NCBI GenBank assembly: GCA_045591035.1
Contig: JAZNSG010000054.1
Coordinates: 1 to 64,000, forward strand
DNA: 64,000 nucleotides
Source: SIG440 sp045591035
GTDB taxonomy: Bacteria > Bacillota > Clostridia > Monoglobales > Monoglobaceae
Direction: 5' to 3'
Both the position numbers and the translations under genes were made by a program. The notes below the pieces were generated by a model. It did not search any database. It was given only the letters and a program-made list of their open reading frames with translations, and was not told the origin of the DNA. Shown here one piece after another: positions 34,601 to 42,454 of this stretch. Position 1 is the first letter of the stretch, and every line of letters begins with the position of its first letter.

Positions 34601-36466
34601 GATGGAAGCGACTCGTATATGAAGCTTGAGGGCACGGGTACATACCTCCTTAATGCGCAGACTTATAACACAGTTATAAAGTGGAGAGCTAAGGCGATAG
34701 ATACAAATAAGTTCTGTATAGCAACCAGACTCTTTAGTCTTCGTCATCACCTGAAAGTGGGTTATGATTTCATGACAGATACCTGGTTCACTGATGAGTT
34801 TTTTGATATGGTTGGGACTGCTCACGACCCGGAGAATGATAACATCAACAAACGTGTGGATTACCAGGGCACTCCAATGACAGTTGAGAATTGGCACGAT
34901 TTTGAGCTTTATCTCAATGGCGACTCGCTCATTCTAAAAATGGACGGGCAGGTTGTGATTGAAACCGACAGTCTTGTTTCTTACTACTATGGATATGTGG
35001 GCTTTAGTACCGAAGAAGGTACAGCGTATATAGATGATTTTTCTTACACAGGTGAATGTGGGGCTTTCGGGGCACTGAAATCAAGAGTTGTTAATGACCC
35101 GAACGGAATAAAGATCAGTGACTTTGTGGAACTGTCTGACAAAACAGTTGTGGCTCACTATTACAGCAGCCAATTAGTTTCTTATGATAAAGGTGAAACA
35201 TGGAATCCCGAAAATCGTCGGGGATACACTTCGATTTCACTTACCCTCAGAAACGGAACTCAGCTTAAATGGGTAAGAGAAGGAACGGAAATGTACTGCT
35301 ATGCATCTACTGACGATTGTGTGACCTGGGAAAAGCGCGGCTCAATCCGAGTTCGTGAAGAACATAATGATGATCGATTTATTATTCTGAACGGAAGTAT
35401 TGACGAAGCTGATGATGGAACTATTTATTTAGGAATTGATGAGGGTTACTCTGAACTTTACAGTATGTCAACTATTTTATACAGCAAAGACGAAGGCCGG
35501 ACATGGCATGAAGCAGAGAGTCTGTTTGGCGGTGTACCTACAGGTGAGGTTGACAGCACAAGTACTCAAAAAAGTGGCTGGAATACTCAGGAAATAACCT
35601 TTGAAACTCTTCCTGATGGGAAAACGCAGAGAATGTTCGGTCGTACCGGTAATGGATTTATTTACTATATGGATTCAACAGACGGCGGAAAGACCTGGGG
35701 CGAATACAGACCCACACAGCTTCTTCATCCACTTTGCACATATAACATTGAGCAAGACCCGGATGACCCCAATGTCTACTATGCAATAACAGTGCATAGT
35801 GCAAACACTGAGTCATACTATGATATCCATCAGCCCAGAAACCGTTTTGTGCTTCTTATGAGCCGTGATGGTATGAAGTCATGGGAATTTGTTGCAACTC
35901 TTAACGAAACTGTTACATGGCGTAACTTTGCAAAATGTAACTTTGCAACAAGAGTTTATGGTGATACAATCTATATAGTTGACAACTCACTTTATGAGGG
36001 GAACTATTCAATATTGTACGCTATTGACAAGACAAAAATTAAATCCCGCAAACGTTTAGAGAGTGCTCATGGTATGAAACGCAGACACTTTGTTGAGGGT
36101 GCAGGTTCTATTCAGTTTACCGAAAGAGTATCTGAGATGGCATACCTGCCAAAGACAAGCGGTGGGGCATTTATACTTGGTAACAATGCGGAAATCGTTG
36201 TGGAAAACGGAATGTATGATGCTGAAACAATCTGCAAAGTTTTTGGAGCAACTGTTGTTAAGGACAGCTCGGCTGTGACATTTACGATTGGTGATGGAAC
36301 TGTTAAATTCACAGAAGGTTCGAATTACTACACTGTAAATGGTGTAAGAAAGGCGTACTCTGAAGTATGTATGAGAAACGGATATCTCAACATAGGTGCT
36401 TGTGGCGAAGCCTTTGGCAAGAAAGTTGACGATGTTGACGGTATGTATGTGATAGACTTAAAATAG
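31649..36466 (+). CDS. Giant secreted Asp-box propeller protein, paralogue
   Basis: A 1605-aa paralogue of the preceding gene; the ATG at 31649 is preferred over the TTG at 31640, which overlaps GAAAGGG. It has the same signal peptide type and domain order but an extra N-terminal LamG-like unit (residues about 30-185, then the counterpart at 190-345). The propeller's Asp boxes include DSTDGGKTW and MSRDGMKSW, and the Arg-Ile-Pro site is again altered (IKISDFVELSDKTVVA). The C-terminus is a stalk-like domain (about 1500-1605). Stretches near 35672-35715 and 35831-35898 are almost identical to the first copy. It is closed by a strong terminator. Confidence 0.85.
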   Translation: MKNFKKKIALLCVLTLVLSCIGPVMPTFAEETWHTGFSASGTSGGVTVSGSNVVIGTGAADASINYTKNMSIPEAYIVDITMRVTKYPSSGNLGFQIRTGSDRTGLYLSTDGIRPFGTDPVTAAYNVGTAWHNYKVYVKGDVHRFYVDGEFVTGGRVSVIQATPSVIFHMTGDGTMEVSDCSVTEWDEDWTEGFSISSGYNLNISNKTMTVGRNTICEKSVALPENYVAKLTMRIPEFDSSGHRGIQFRNGQKRTGLYISEDRVKPFSDNPAEVSFDIGTDWHEYRFHVSGDTHKIYIDKVLVAEGPTGTFDQSGSIAFFVSGAGSMEIKDLEITENETDFDNKYFPYYAGIETEYADEFTVDWLKPETYKDWTITETEHIYVNSDTGALTIEDEGFGLRESTYYHVGRSPLTTGNFDVEFDMQVLEAGNGSFYFSVVPEGYKGWYFVHPHRFQRVTADESNSGLQLNIGKTWHKYKVEVRGKYSTLYFDGRKIETITLAERDSNPPKANISFQLNTNHSPYKVNIGKVHYKPYFPEVELLSPVNQSAYVEGEDIVLKAIPDTDVEYVDYYLNGLKVGKGYAPSYEYTLQDVKVGTYNVTAGIGNNVKSAANKIVVEKAFTAELVLDKTVASNDETINASLNYSNAKGGVQPTKVEYLVDGNKVAESDVSPFSVVLGDIKIGSSRVLARVYDGNGSVYETDKIVTIYGTEVPDGKLAREYEIDYTYNSGSGEIEIADGYYKLGMSHSEDEITYETYTGTQVYALGSGKYKVAVVSGIAEVYYNGQYAYSFYMPRTSENEVSNSGVTDFKISGNGTKVRFISKEWKNESNFRIGGVTLPDYYQVEFDKTDASNETITIYDGNHKIPIEIKNGKINTVNYKTETGSHYDFVLNGTAKAGYYKLVVNKGLCQLYIDNQYVDSFKAIPNAGATSIERKMTKPTASTIFEVKGIDDVYYHDDDFNGNTEVDSLDYWIPDDDTITASLGTDGSDSYMKLEGTGTYLLNAQTYNTVIKWRAKAIDTNKFCIATRLFSLRHHLKVGYDFMTDTWFTDEFFDMVGTAHDPENDNINKRVDYQGTPMTVENWHDFELYLNGDSLILKMDGQVVIETDSLVSYYYGYVGFSTEEGTAYIDDFSYTGECGAFGALKSRVVNDPNGIKISDFVELSDKTVVAHYYSSQLVSYDKGETWNPENRRGYTSISLTLRNGTQLKWVREGTEMYCYASTDDCVTWEKRGSIRVREEHNDDRFIILNGSIDEADDGTIYLGIDEGYSELYSMSTILYSKDEGRTWHEAESLFGGVPTGEVDSTSTQKSGWNTQEITFETLPDGKTQRMFGRTGNGFIYYMDSTDGGKTWGEYRPTQLLHPLCTYNIEQDPDDPNVYYAITVHSANTESYYDIHQPRNRFVLLMSRDGMKSWEFVATLNETVTWRNFAKCNFATRVYGDTIYIVDNSLYEGNYSILYAIDKTKIKSRKRLESAHGMKRRHFVEGAGSIQFTERVSEMAYLPKTSGGAFILGNNAEIVVENGMYDAETICKVFGATVVKDSSAVTFTIGDGTVKFTEGSNYYTVNGVRKAYSEVCMRNGYLNIGACGEAFGKKVDDVDGMYVIDLK

Positions 36467-36491
36467 AATTAAAACGAAAGTATTATCTAAC

Positions 36492-36526
36492 AAAAAACGA
36501 CAACTTTTGAAGTTGTCGTTTTTTTT
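36492..36526. terminator. Strong terminator after the second giant gene
   Basis: A perfect stem AAAACGACAACTT/AAGTTGTCGTTTT flanked by A and T runs, able to act in both directions. Confidence 0.85.
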
Positions 36527-36554
36527 GTGTTCGTGCACGAAATGGATATCGCTG

Positions 36555-36588
36555 AAAAAAGCGTACTGAAAACTCAGTACGCTTTTTT
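36555..36588 (-). terminator. Terminator of the tRNA pair
   Basis: The stem GCGTACTGA/TCAGTACGC flanked by A6 and T6 lies directly after tRNA-Gln on the minus strand. Confidence 0.8.
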
Positions 36589-36589
36589 C

Positions 36590-36663
36590 TGGCTGCCGGA
36601 CTAGGATTCGAACCCAGACAAACAGAGTCAGAGTCTGTCGTGCTACCTTTACACAATCCGGCA
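36590..36663 (-). tRNA. tRNA-Gln (CTG)
   Basis: A 74-nt cloverleaf with encoded CCA. The acceptor TGCCGGA pairs with TCCGGCA, and the anticodon loop CTCTGAC sits in the stem ACAGA/TCTGT, giving anticodon CTG (codon CAG). The T loop is TTCGAAT. Confidence 0.95.
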
Positions 36664-36691
36664 ATATTAATTTCGTTGTAAAAAAAATATT

Positions 36692-36776
36692 TGGTGCGAG
36701 CAGTGGGACTTGAACCCACACGTCGGTTGACACACGCCCCTCAAACGTGCCTGTCTGCCTATTCCAGCATGCTCGC
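36692..36776 (-). tRNA. tRNA-Leu (GAG)
   Basis: An 85-nt class II tRNA with long variable arm and encoded CCA. The acceptor GCGAGCA pairs with TGCTCGC and the loop TTGAGGG gives anticodon GAG. It lies 28 bp upstream of tRNA-Gln in the same transcript. Confidence 0.95.
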
Positions 36777-36914
36777 ATATCCAAACAGCTTTATTATTAT
36801 AATATGTTTTCTTTTATTTGTCAATAGCTTTTTTTAAAAAAAATAATTTTTTTTGAGTGCTGGAATACAAGCTCTGTAACTATGTAAGGAACAGGGATCC
36901 CTGTTCCAAATTTT

Positions 36915-38501
36915 CTAAGACAGTGAGTCCAGATAGTCCTCGAAATTACTTTTTATGACAGTTACACGCGGACCATATATTACCTGTACTCCTGAGCCGC
37001 TTTTGATTATGCCTGAGGCTCCGCTTTCTTTGAGAAGGTTATCGTTAACCTTGGAGCTGTCCTTAACTGTAACTCTGAGACGGGTTGCACAACAGTCAAC
37101 ATTTACCAGATTGTCTTTTCCACCGAGCCCTTCAAGGATAAGAGCAGAATTGTCTGACTTTGATGCGTTGACATCTTTTCTGGTATAGAGCCTTGTATCC
37201 GTTTCATCATCTTCACGTCCGGGGGTGATGAAGTTGTATTTTCTGATAAGAGCACGGAACAGAAAATAATAAACAACAAAATACAAAATACCAACCCAGA
37301 TAATATTCAGCCAGTGTGTTTTGTCGTTCCCCTGGAGGATACCAAACAAAAACAGGTCAATCACTCCGCCTGAGAAGGTCATACCTACGCCAACATTCAA
37401 AATATGCATTATCATATAGGCGAGACCTGCAAAAATGCTGTGAATTACATAAAGGATTGGGGCAACAAAAAGGAAGGTGAACTCAATAGGCTCAGTGATT
37501 CCCGTGAGGATTGAAGTCAGAGCTGCAGACAGAAGCAACCCCCCTGCAACCTTTTTCTTGGATGGCTTGGCTGTGGTGTACATAGCAAGTGCTGCCCCAG
37601 GCAATCCAAAAATCATCAGCGGGAATTTTCCGCTCATAAATCTGGTTGCTGAAACAGAAAATTCTGTTGTTGCAGGTGATGCAAGTTGTGCAAAGAAAAT
37701 GTTCTGAGCACCTGAGATTGTCTGACCGTCAATAACCATACTGCCGCCGAGACCTGTTTGCCAGAAGGGAATATAAAATACGTGGTGAAGTCCAAAAGGT
37801 ATGAGGGCACGTTCGATTGTTCCGTAAATAAATGTTCCAAAATAACCTGAGTTAAGAACAAGACCACCCAAAGAGTATATTCCACGCTGAATATAAGGCC
37901 AGATGAAATACATGAGAATACCCACAAGAATATAAACGAAAGTTGATATTATGGGAACAAATCTCACGCCTCCGAAAAAGGAAACAACGGTGGGAAGCTG
38001 TATTTTGTAAAAACGGTTGTGGAGGGCAGCGACTCCAAGACCAACAATAATACCGCCAAATACGCCCATTTCAAGGGATTTTATACCTACCACATTGGCT
38101 ACCGTTCCTGAAAGCATAGCACCTTCGGCAAGTTGACCGTTTATGCTCAGCAAAGTAGATATGGTCTGATGCATAACAAAAAATGCTATTGCGGCAGAAA
38201 GAACAGCAGTGCCATGCTCCTTTTCTGCCATACCAAGAGCAACGCCCATGGCGAAAATTATGGGAAGGTTGGCAAAAATAATATTTCCGGTCTGTGCCAG
38301 AATTTGCATTACCCAGTTCAAAAACGTTCCGGGCCCCAGAATTGCTTCAAGATTATATGCCTGGATGGTGGTAGCGTTTGTAAGTGAAGAACCTATCCCC
38401 AAAAGCAAACCTGCGATGGGTAACAATGCTATAGGAAGCATAAATGAACGCCCAACACGCTGAAGTATACTGAAAAGACCATTTTCAGATTTTGTACTCA
38501 T
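36915..38501 (-). CDS. PTS EIICB component, glucose/N-acetylglucosamine family
   Basis: A 528-aa membrane permease that imports and phosphorylates a hexose. The ATG at 38501 is chosen, 9 bases from AAAGGAT. About ten membrane segments make up the EIIC part (1-420), with the family motifs ERALIPFGLHHVFYIPFWQT and SILTGITEPIEFTFLFVAP (sugar-site Glu). A linker leads to the EIIB domain (about 445-528) with the phospho-Cys in DCCATRLR. It is the third gene after EI and EIIA on the minus strand. Glucose (PtsG) and GlcNAc (NagE) types are hard to separate by eye, so no symbol is given. Confidence 0.9.
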   Translation of the reverse strand: MSTKSENGLFSILQRVGRSFMLPIALLPIAGLLLGIGSSLTNATTIQAYNLEAILGPGTFLNWVMQILAQTGNIIFANLPIIFAMGVALGMAEKEHGTAVLSAAIAFFVMHQTISTLLSINGQLAEGAMLSGTVANVVGIKSLEMGVFGGIIVGLGVAALHNRFYKIQLPTVVSFFGGVRFVPIISTFVYILVGILMYFIWPYIQRGIYSLGGLVLNSGYFGTFIYGTIERALIPFGLHHVFYIPFWQTGLGGSMVIDGQTISGAQNIFFAQLASPATTEFSVSATRFMSGKFPLMIFGLPGAALAMYTTAKPSKKKVAGGLLLSAALTSILTGITEPIEFTFLFVAPILYVIHSIFAGLAYMIMHILNVGVGMTFSGGVIDLFLFGILQGNDKTHWLNIIWVGILYFVVYYFLFRALIRKYNFITPGREDDETDTRLYTRKDVNASKSDNSALILEGLGGKDNLVNVDCCATRLRVTVKDSSKVNDNLLKESGASGIIKSGSGVQVIYGPRVTVIKSNFEDYLDSLS

Positions 38502-38521
38502 ATTTTTCAAATCCTTTCTTT

Positions 38522-38995
38522 TTAAATTGTGTAAACTAATGCGGCATCTCCCGAATGTACCTCAGGTGATTCGATGATGCGATAATTTTTTAATTTGTCG
38601 GTGTTTGTAATTACTACCATTGAAATTGTGTTGTAACCGCAAGACTGGATTTTTTCAAGGTCTGCGGAGAGAAGAGTATCGCCGACATTTACCTTTTGAC
38701 CAACTTTGACTGTTGGAGAAAACCCATCGCCTTTAAGTTCAACAGTGTCAAGACCAATATGAATAAGAATTTCAAGACCGTCATCTGTGGTAAGGCAAAA
38801 GGCGTGATGGGTATTTGTTACGTCGGTTATGGTTCCCTTTGCAGGACAGGTGAAAAACCCTCTTTTCGGGATAATTGCAAAGCCGTCACCCAGAATTTTT
38901 TGTGAAAATACCTTGTCAGGAACTTTTGTTATATCAACCACGCTGCCATCACAAATTGCCGCAAGTTCTCTTTCTTTTTTTAAAAAGCCAAACAT
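38522..38995 (-). CDS. crr: PTS EIIA, glucose type
   Basis: A 157-aa soluble phosphocarrier with the usual single-domain length. The phosphorylated His lies in LEILIHIGLDTVEL and the accessory His in TNTHHAFCL. It passes phosphate from HPr to the EIIB domain of the next gene. GAAAGGATTGG precedes the ATG. The 17-base gap from EI and 20-base gap to EIICB indicate an operon. Confidence 0.92.
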   Translation of the reverse strand: MFGFLKKERELAAICDGSVVDITKVPDKVFSQKILGDGFAIIPKRGFFTCPAKGTITDVTNTHHAFCLTTDDGLEILIHIGLDTVELKGDGFSPTVKVGQKVNVGDTLLSADLEKIQSCGYNTISMVVITNTDKLKNYRIIESPEVHSGDAALVYTI

Positions 38996-39012
38996 AAAAC
39001 CAATCCTTTCTT

Positions 39013-40632
39013 TTAATTTAGACTGCGTATTTTTTCGCGCAATCTCAAAATGTATGAGGGTGATACCGAAAGCTCGTCAACACCGAAGTTTAAAAATGTT
39101 TCGGTGAGAGTCAGGTCTGACGCCAGCTCACCGCAAATGCCAACCCATTTTCCGTGACGGTGTGCGTTTCGAACTACCTCTTCAATAAGTCGAAGAACTG
39201 CGGGGTGATGGGAATTGAAAAAAGGTTCAAGATTCGGGTTTTGGCGGTCCAGGGCAAGAACATACTGCGTCAGGTCGTTTGTGCCGATGCTGAAAAAGTC
39301 AACATGGGGAGCAAGAATATCTGATATTACGGCTGCTGCAGGGGTTTCGACCATAATGCCGGTTTCAACAGAATCATTAAAGGGTATCCTCTCTTTTTTG
39401 AGTTCGTTTTTTACAGCTTCAAGAATTTCTTTCACAGCAGAAATTTCAGACAGAGAAATAATCATAGGGAACATAATGGATATGTTTCCGAATGCAGAGG
39501 CCCGAAGAATGGCACGAAGCTGTGTTTTGAACAGGGCCTTATCTGTCAGGCAAATGCGGATTGCCCGAAATCCAAGGGCAGGGTTTTCTTCTGTTGGAAG
39601 GTTGAAATAGTCTATTTTTTTATCTGCTCCTATATCCATAGTTCGGATAATCACCTTTTTTCCGCCCATACTTTCTGCCACCTGGCGGTATTTTTGAAAT
39701 TGCTCGTCCTCAGTTGGGAAGTCTTTGCTTTCCAAATACAAAAATTCACTTCTGAAAAGGCCTATGCCACCTGCATCATTTTGAACAGCAGCGCCCACAT
39801 CCTTTGGACTTGCTATATTGGCAAAAAGCTCTATACTTTTGCCGGACTTAGTTTGGTTCGGAAGACCTTTAAGACTGCTTAAGAGCCGAAAGTGTTCTTC
39901 TTCGGCTATTTTTCGCTTTTTGTAATCTTCTATCCTGAAATCATCAGGCTCAATATAAAGTGTCCCTTTATGGCTGTCTAAAATTGCAGTTTTGCCGTGG
40001 AATTCACGACTTATTTCACCTGTATTTATAATTGCAGGGATATTCATACTTCGGGCTAGGATTGCAGTATGTGAATTTTGAGAGCCTTTGAAAGTTACAA
40101 ACCCCAGTATCTTGTCCTTGTCTAATTGCACTGTTTCGCTTGGACTGAGGTCGGAGGCGACGATTATTGATGGCTCTGAAAGGTCGGAAAGAGAAGAAAA
40201 TTCACCACTTAAATGGCAGACCAGTCTGCTTGAAATATCCTGGACGTCAGATGCCCGGGCTTTCATATATTCGTCATTCATTTCGCTGAAGGTTCTCGCA
40301 AAAACATCCGAAGTGTAGCTCACTGCATATTCTGCATTAACACTTTGATTTTTGATCATACTTGTTATTGCACCGAAATAATCTTCGTCCTCAAGCATCA
40401 TTATATGAATTTGAAAAATCTGGGCATTGTCTTCCCCAACCTGTATCAGTGCTTTTTCATAAAGGTGTCGAAGCTCGACCTTTGCAGATTTTCGCGCATT
40501 TTCAAGACGAAGGATTTCGTCTCTTGTGTTGTCTACTTTTATGCGGGTTATGGGAGCTTTCTCCAAGTCATAGAAATAGAGCTTTCCCATACACAATGAG
40601 TTGTATACACTTTTTCCTTTGATTTCGGTCAT
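39013..40632 (-). CDS. ptsI: PTS enzyme I
   Basis: This phosphotransferase starts the PTS cascade by moving phosphate from phosphoenolpyruvate to HPr. It has 539 aa, a little short of the usual 570. The N-terminal phospho-His domain has GSQNSHTAILARSMNIPAI. The C-terminal PEP barrel has GIGLFRSEFLYL, IRTMDIGADKK, FFSIGTNDLTQY and the catalytic Cys in GICGELASD. It is the first gene of the minus-strand operon with EIIA and EIICB, with AGGAAGTG 8 bases from the ATG. HPr is not present in the window. The 40633-40831 stretch upstream shows no clear gene. Confidence 0.95.
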   Translation of the reverse strand: MTEIKGKSVYNSLCMGKLYFYDLEKAPITRIKVDNTRDEILRLENARKSAKVELRHLYEKALIQVGEDNAQIFQIHIMMLEDEDYFGAITSMIKNQSVNAEYAVSYTSDVFARTFSEMNDEYMKARASDVQDISSRLVCHLSGEFSSLSDLSEPSIIVASDLSPSETVQLDKDKILGFVTFKGSQNSHTAILARSMNIPAIINTGEISREFHGKTAILDSHKGTLYIEPDDFRIEDYKKRKIAEEEHFRLLSSLKGLPNQTKSGKSIELFANIASPKDVGAAVQNDAGGIGLFRSEFLYLESKDFPTEDEQFQKYRQVAESMGGKKVIIRTMDIGADKKIDYFNLPTEENPALGFRAIRICLTDKALFKTQLRAILRASAFGNISIMFPMIISLSEISAVKEILEAVKNELKKERIPFNDSVETGIMVETPAAAVISDILAPHVDFFSIGTNDLTQYVLALDRQNPNLEPFFNSHHPAVLRLIEEVVRNAHRHGKWVGICGELASDLTLTETFLNFGVDELSVSPSYILRLREKIRSLN

Positions 40633-40831
40633 CTGTTTTCACTTCCTAAGCCGATGTTTTATTTAACTTGGGATTTCCTCTGTTTAGTATAAACAAAAAA
40701 AGCGTAAAAATACCTAATAACCCAAATTTGTATAAGCACAAAATTCAGTCGTGAAAGTTGTTTAGAACAAAGAAAAAGGCATATAATATTTTTTGCTATA
40801 TGAAAAATGAAAAAAGTAAAATAGGGAAAAG

Positions 40832-40860
40832 TTGACAAAATTCTGAAAAAAGGTTATGCT
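40832..40860 (+). promoter_or_regulatory. Promoter of the M16 peptidase
   Basis: TTGACA (40832-40837) and TATGCT (40855-40860) are separated by 17 bp, about 33 bases before the TTG start. Confidence 0.75.
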
Positions 40861-40893
40861 GTTGTAGTCAGGAACTTAAAAGGGGGAAGGGAC

Positions 40894-42156
40894 TTGTATA
40901 GAATATATAGTCTTAAAAACGGCATTAGAGTTGTTGTCGAAAATATAGATTATGTCAGGTCTGTATCTGTGGGAGTATGGATTGGGGCAGGGTCTGCCAT
41001 GGAGACTGTTGAAAATAACGGGGTGTCCCATTTTATTGAACATATGCTTTTTAAGGGAACTGAAAATCGTTCTGCAAAGGAAATTGCCGAATGTATGGAC
41101 AGAGTGGGCGGTCAGCTTAATGCAGTGACTGCAAAGGAATATACCTGTTATTATGCAAAAACTTTGACAGAGCATTCCCAACTTGCCATTGACGTTCTTT
41201 CTGATATGGTGACAAACTCAACCTTTACTGAGGAAAATATAGCTACGGAACGAAAGGTTATAGCGGAAGAAATAAATATGTGCGAAGACACTCCTGAGGA
41301 CTTTATACATGATATTTTAAGCAGTACGCTCTGGGGCGACAGCCCGCTTGGGTTTCCTATAGCGGGAACTCTTGAGACACTTAAAGGCATTGACCGCAAA
41401 GTAATGCTGGATTACCGTGACAGAGAATATAAAGCTGAAAATATTGTTATTTCTGTAGTCGGACACTTTGAAGAGTCTGATATTCTTAAAATGCTTGAGG
41501 AAAAGTTTGGGGAAATAAAAGCCTCGGGTAATGAGAAATACAGCCAAGCTGAAATCCTTGTATCCCGACGGACAAAGCTGGTTAAAAAGGATATTGAACA
41601 GTGCCATTTGTGTCTTGGCCTTGGGGGCATTTCAAGAACAGATGAAAGAATATATGATTTGTCGGTGGTCAATGCGGTTTTGGGAGGGAATATGAGCTCA
41701 AGACTGTTTCAAAAAGTGAGAGAGGAATGTGGTCTTGCGTATTCTGTTTATTCATATCCTAATTTTTATCAGAATAATGGTTCCATGGTGATTTATGCAG
41801 GGCTTAATTCAGAAAGTCTTTGCGAGGCATTGGCTCTCATAGGTAATGAGATAAGAATACTAAAAAGGGACAAGCTGTCAAAAACTGAGGTTGAAACAAC
41901 AAAAGAACAGCTCAAAGCTTCTGTTATTATGGGACTTGAGGGGATGTCCTCAAGAATGAGCAGTTTTGGGAAATCGTTGCTTTTTGAAAACGAGGTAAGA
42001 GATATGGAAGAGATGATAAAGCTTATTGACAGAGTAAACAGCGAAACGGTTGCTGAGACTATTGACAGGATTTTTGATACAAAAAGTCTTAATATTGCGG
42101 TGCTTGGGAAGACCGAGAAAAGTGAAGACGAAATTTCGGACAGCATAGAGTTTTAA
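40894..42156 (+). CDS. M16-family zinc peptidase (processing-protease type)
   Basis: A 420-aa metallopeptidase. The inverted zinc motif HFIEH (His46, Glu49, His50) is followed by the downstream Glu region in ERKVIAEEINMCEDTPEDF. The C-terminal half has the inactive M16 fold with GLAYSVYSYPNFYQNNG. It belongs to the group of Bacillus YmxG/MlpA and mitochondrial processing peptidase beta. The start is TTG with GGGGGAAGGGA upstream; the N-terminus MYRIYSLKNGIRVVVE fits the family. In Firmicutes it often sits near dut or pnp; here it is alone. Substrate unknown. Confidence 0.92.
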   Translation: MYRIYSLKNGIRVVVENIDYVRSVSVGVWIGAGSAMETVENNGVSHFIEHMLFKGTENRSAKEIAECMDRVGGQLNAVTAKEYTCYYAKTLTEHSQLAIDVLSDMVTNSTFTEENIATERKVIAEEINMCEDTPEDFIHDILSSTLWGDSPLGFPIAGTLETLKGIDRKVMLDYRDREYKAENIVISVVGHFEESDILKMLEEKFGEIKASGNEKYSQAEILVSRRTKLVKKDIEQCHLCLGLGGISRTDERIYDLSVVNAVLGGNMSSRLFQKVREECGLAYSVYSYPNFYQNNGSMVIYAGLNSESLCEALALIGNEIRILKRDKLSKTEVETTKEQLKASVIMGLEGMSSRMSSFGKSLLFENEVRDMEEMIKLIDRVNSETVAETIDRIFDTKSLNIAVLGKTEKSEDEISDSIEF

Positions 42157-42199
42157 AAGGGGCTGCAGCAAAATGTAAACATTTTGCTGCAGCCCCTTT
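42156..42199. repeat. 20-bp perfect inverted repeat
   Basis: AAAGGGGCTGCAGCAAAATG (42156-42175) and its complement (42180-42199) enclose a 4-nt loop, directly at the stop of the M16 gene. It probably acts as a terminator, although the T run is within the stem. Further along, CTGACAATGC/GCATTGTCAG (42239-42262) and AGGAATTCGTC/GACGAATTCCT (42331-42356) continue the hairpin-rich stretch to recG. No gene is seen in 42157-42454. Confidence 0.7.
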
Positions 42200-42454
42200 G
42201 GGGTGGACGAAAAATAGCATAGATTGGACAAACTGAGCTGACAATGCTATGGCATTGTCAGGCTACCCGAAGGCGTACGAGGGTACGTCGAGAGGCGAAG
42301 TTTGTTCAAAACACAAGGCATTCTATTACAGGAATTCGTCATTTGACGAATTCCTACTTTGATTTTTTCGTTATTTTTACTTTATAGCTTTAAATAAAAG
42401 GTTTTGTCAAGGTATTCCTTTGACTTGTGTGGTGTATGCATTTTGCTACACCGT

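Noticed and set aside
36458..36784. 108-aa minus-strand frame
   Set aside because: It spans tRNA-Gln and tRNA-Leu and a terminator; it is not a gene.
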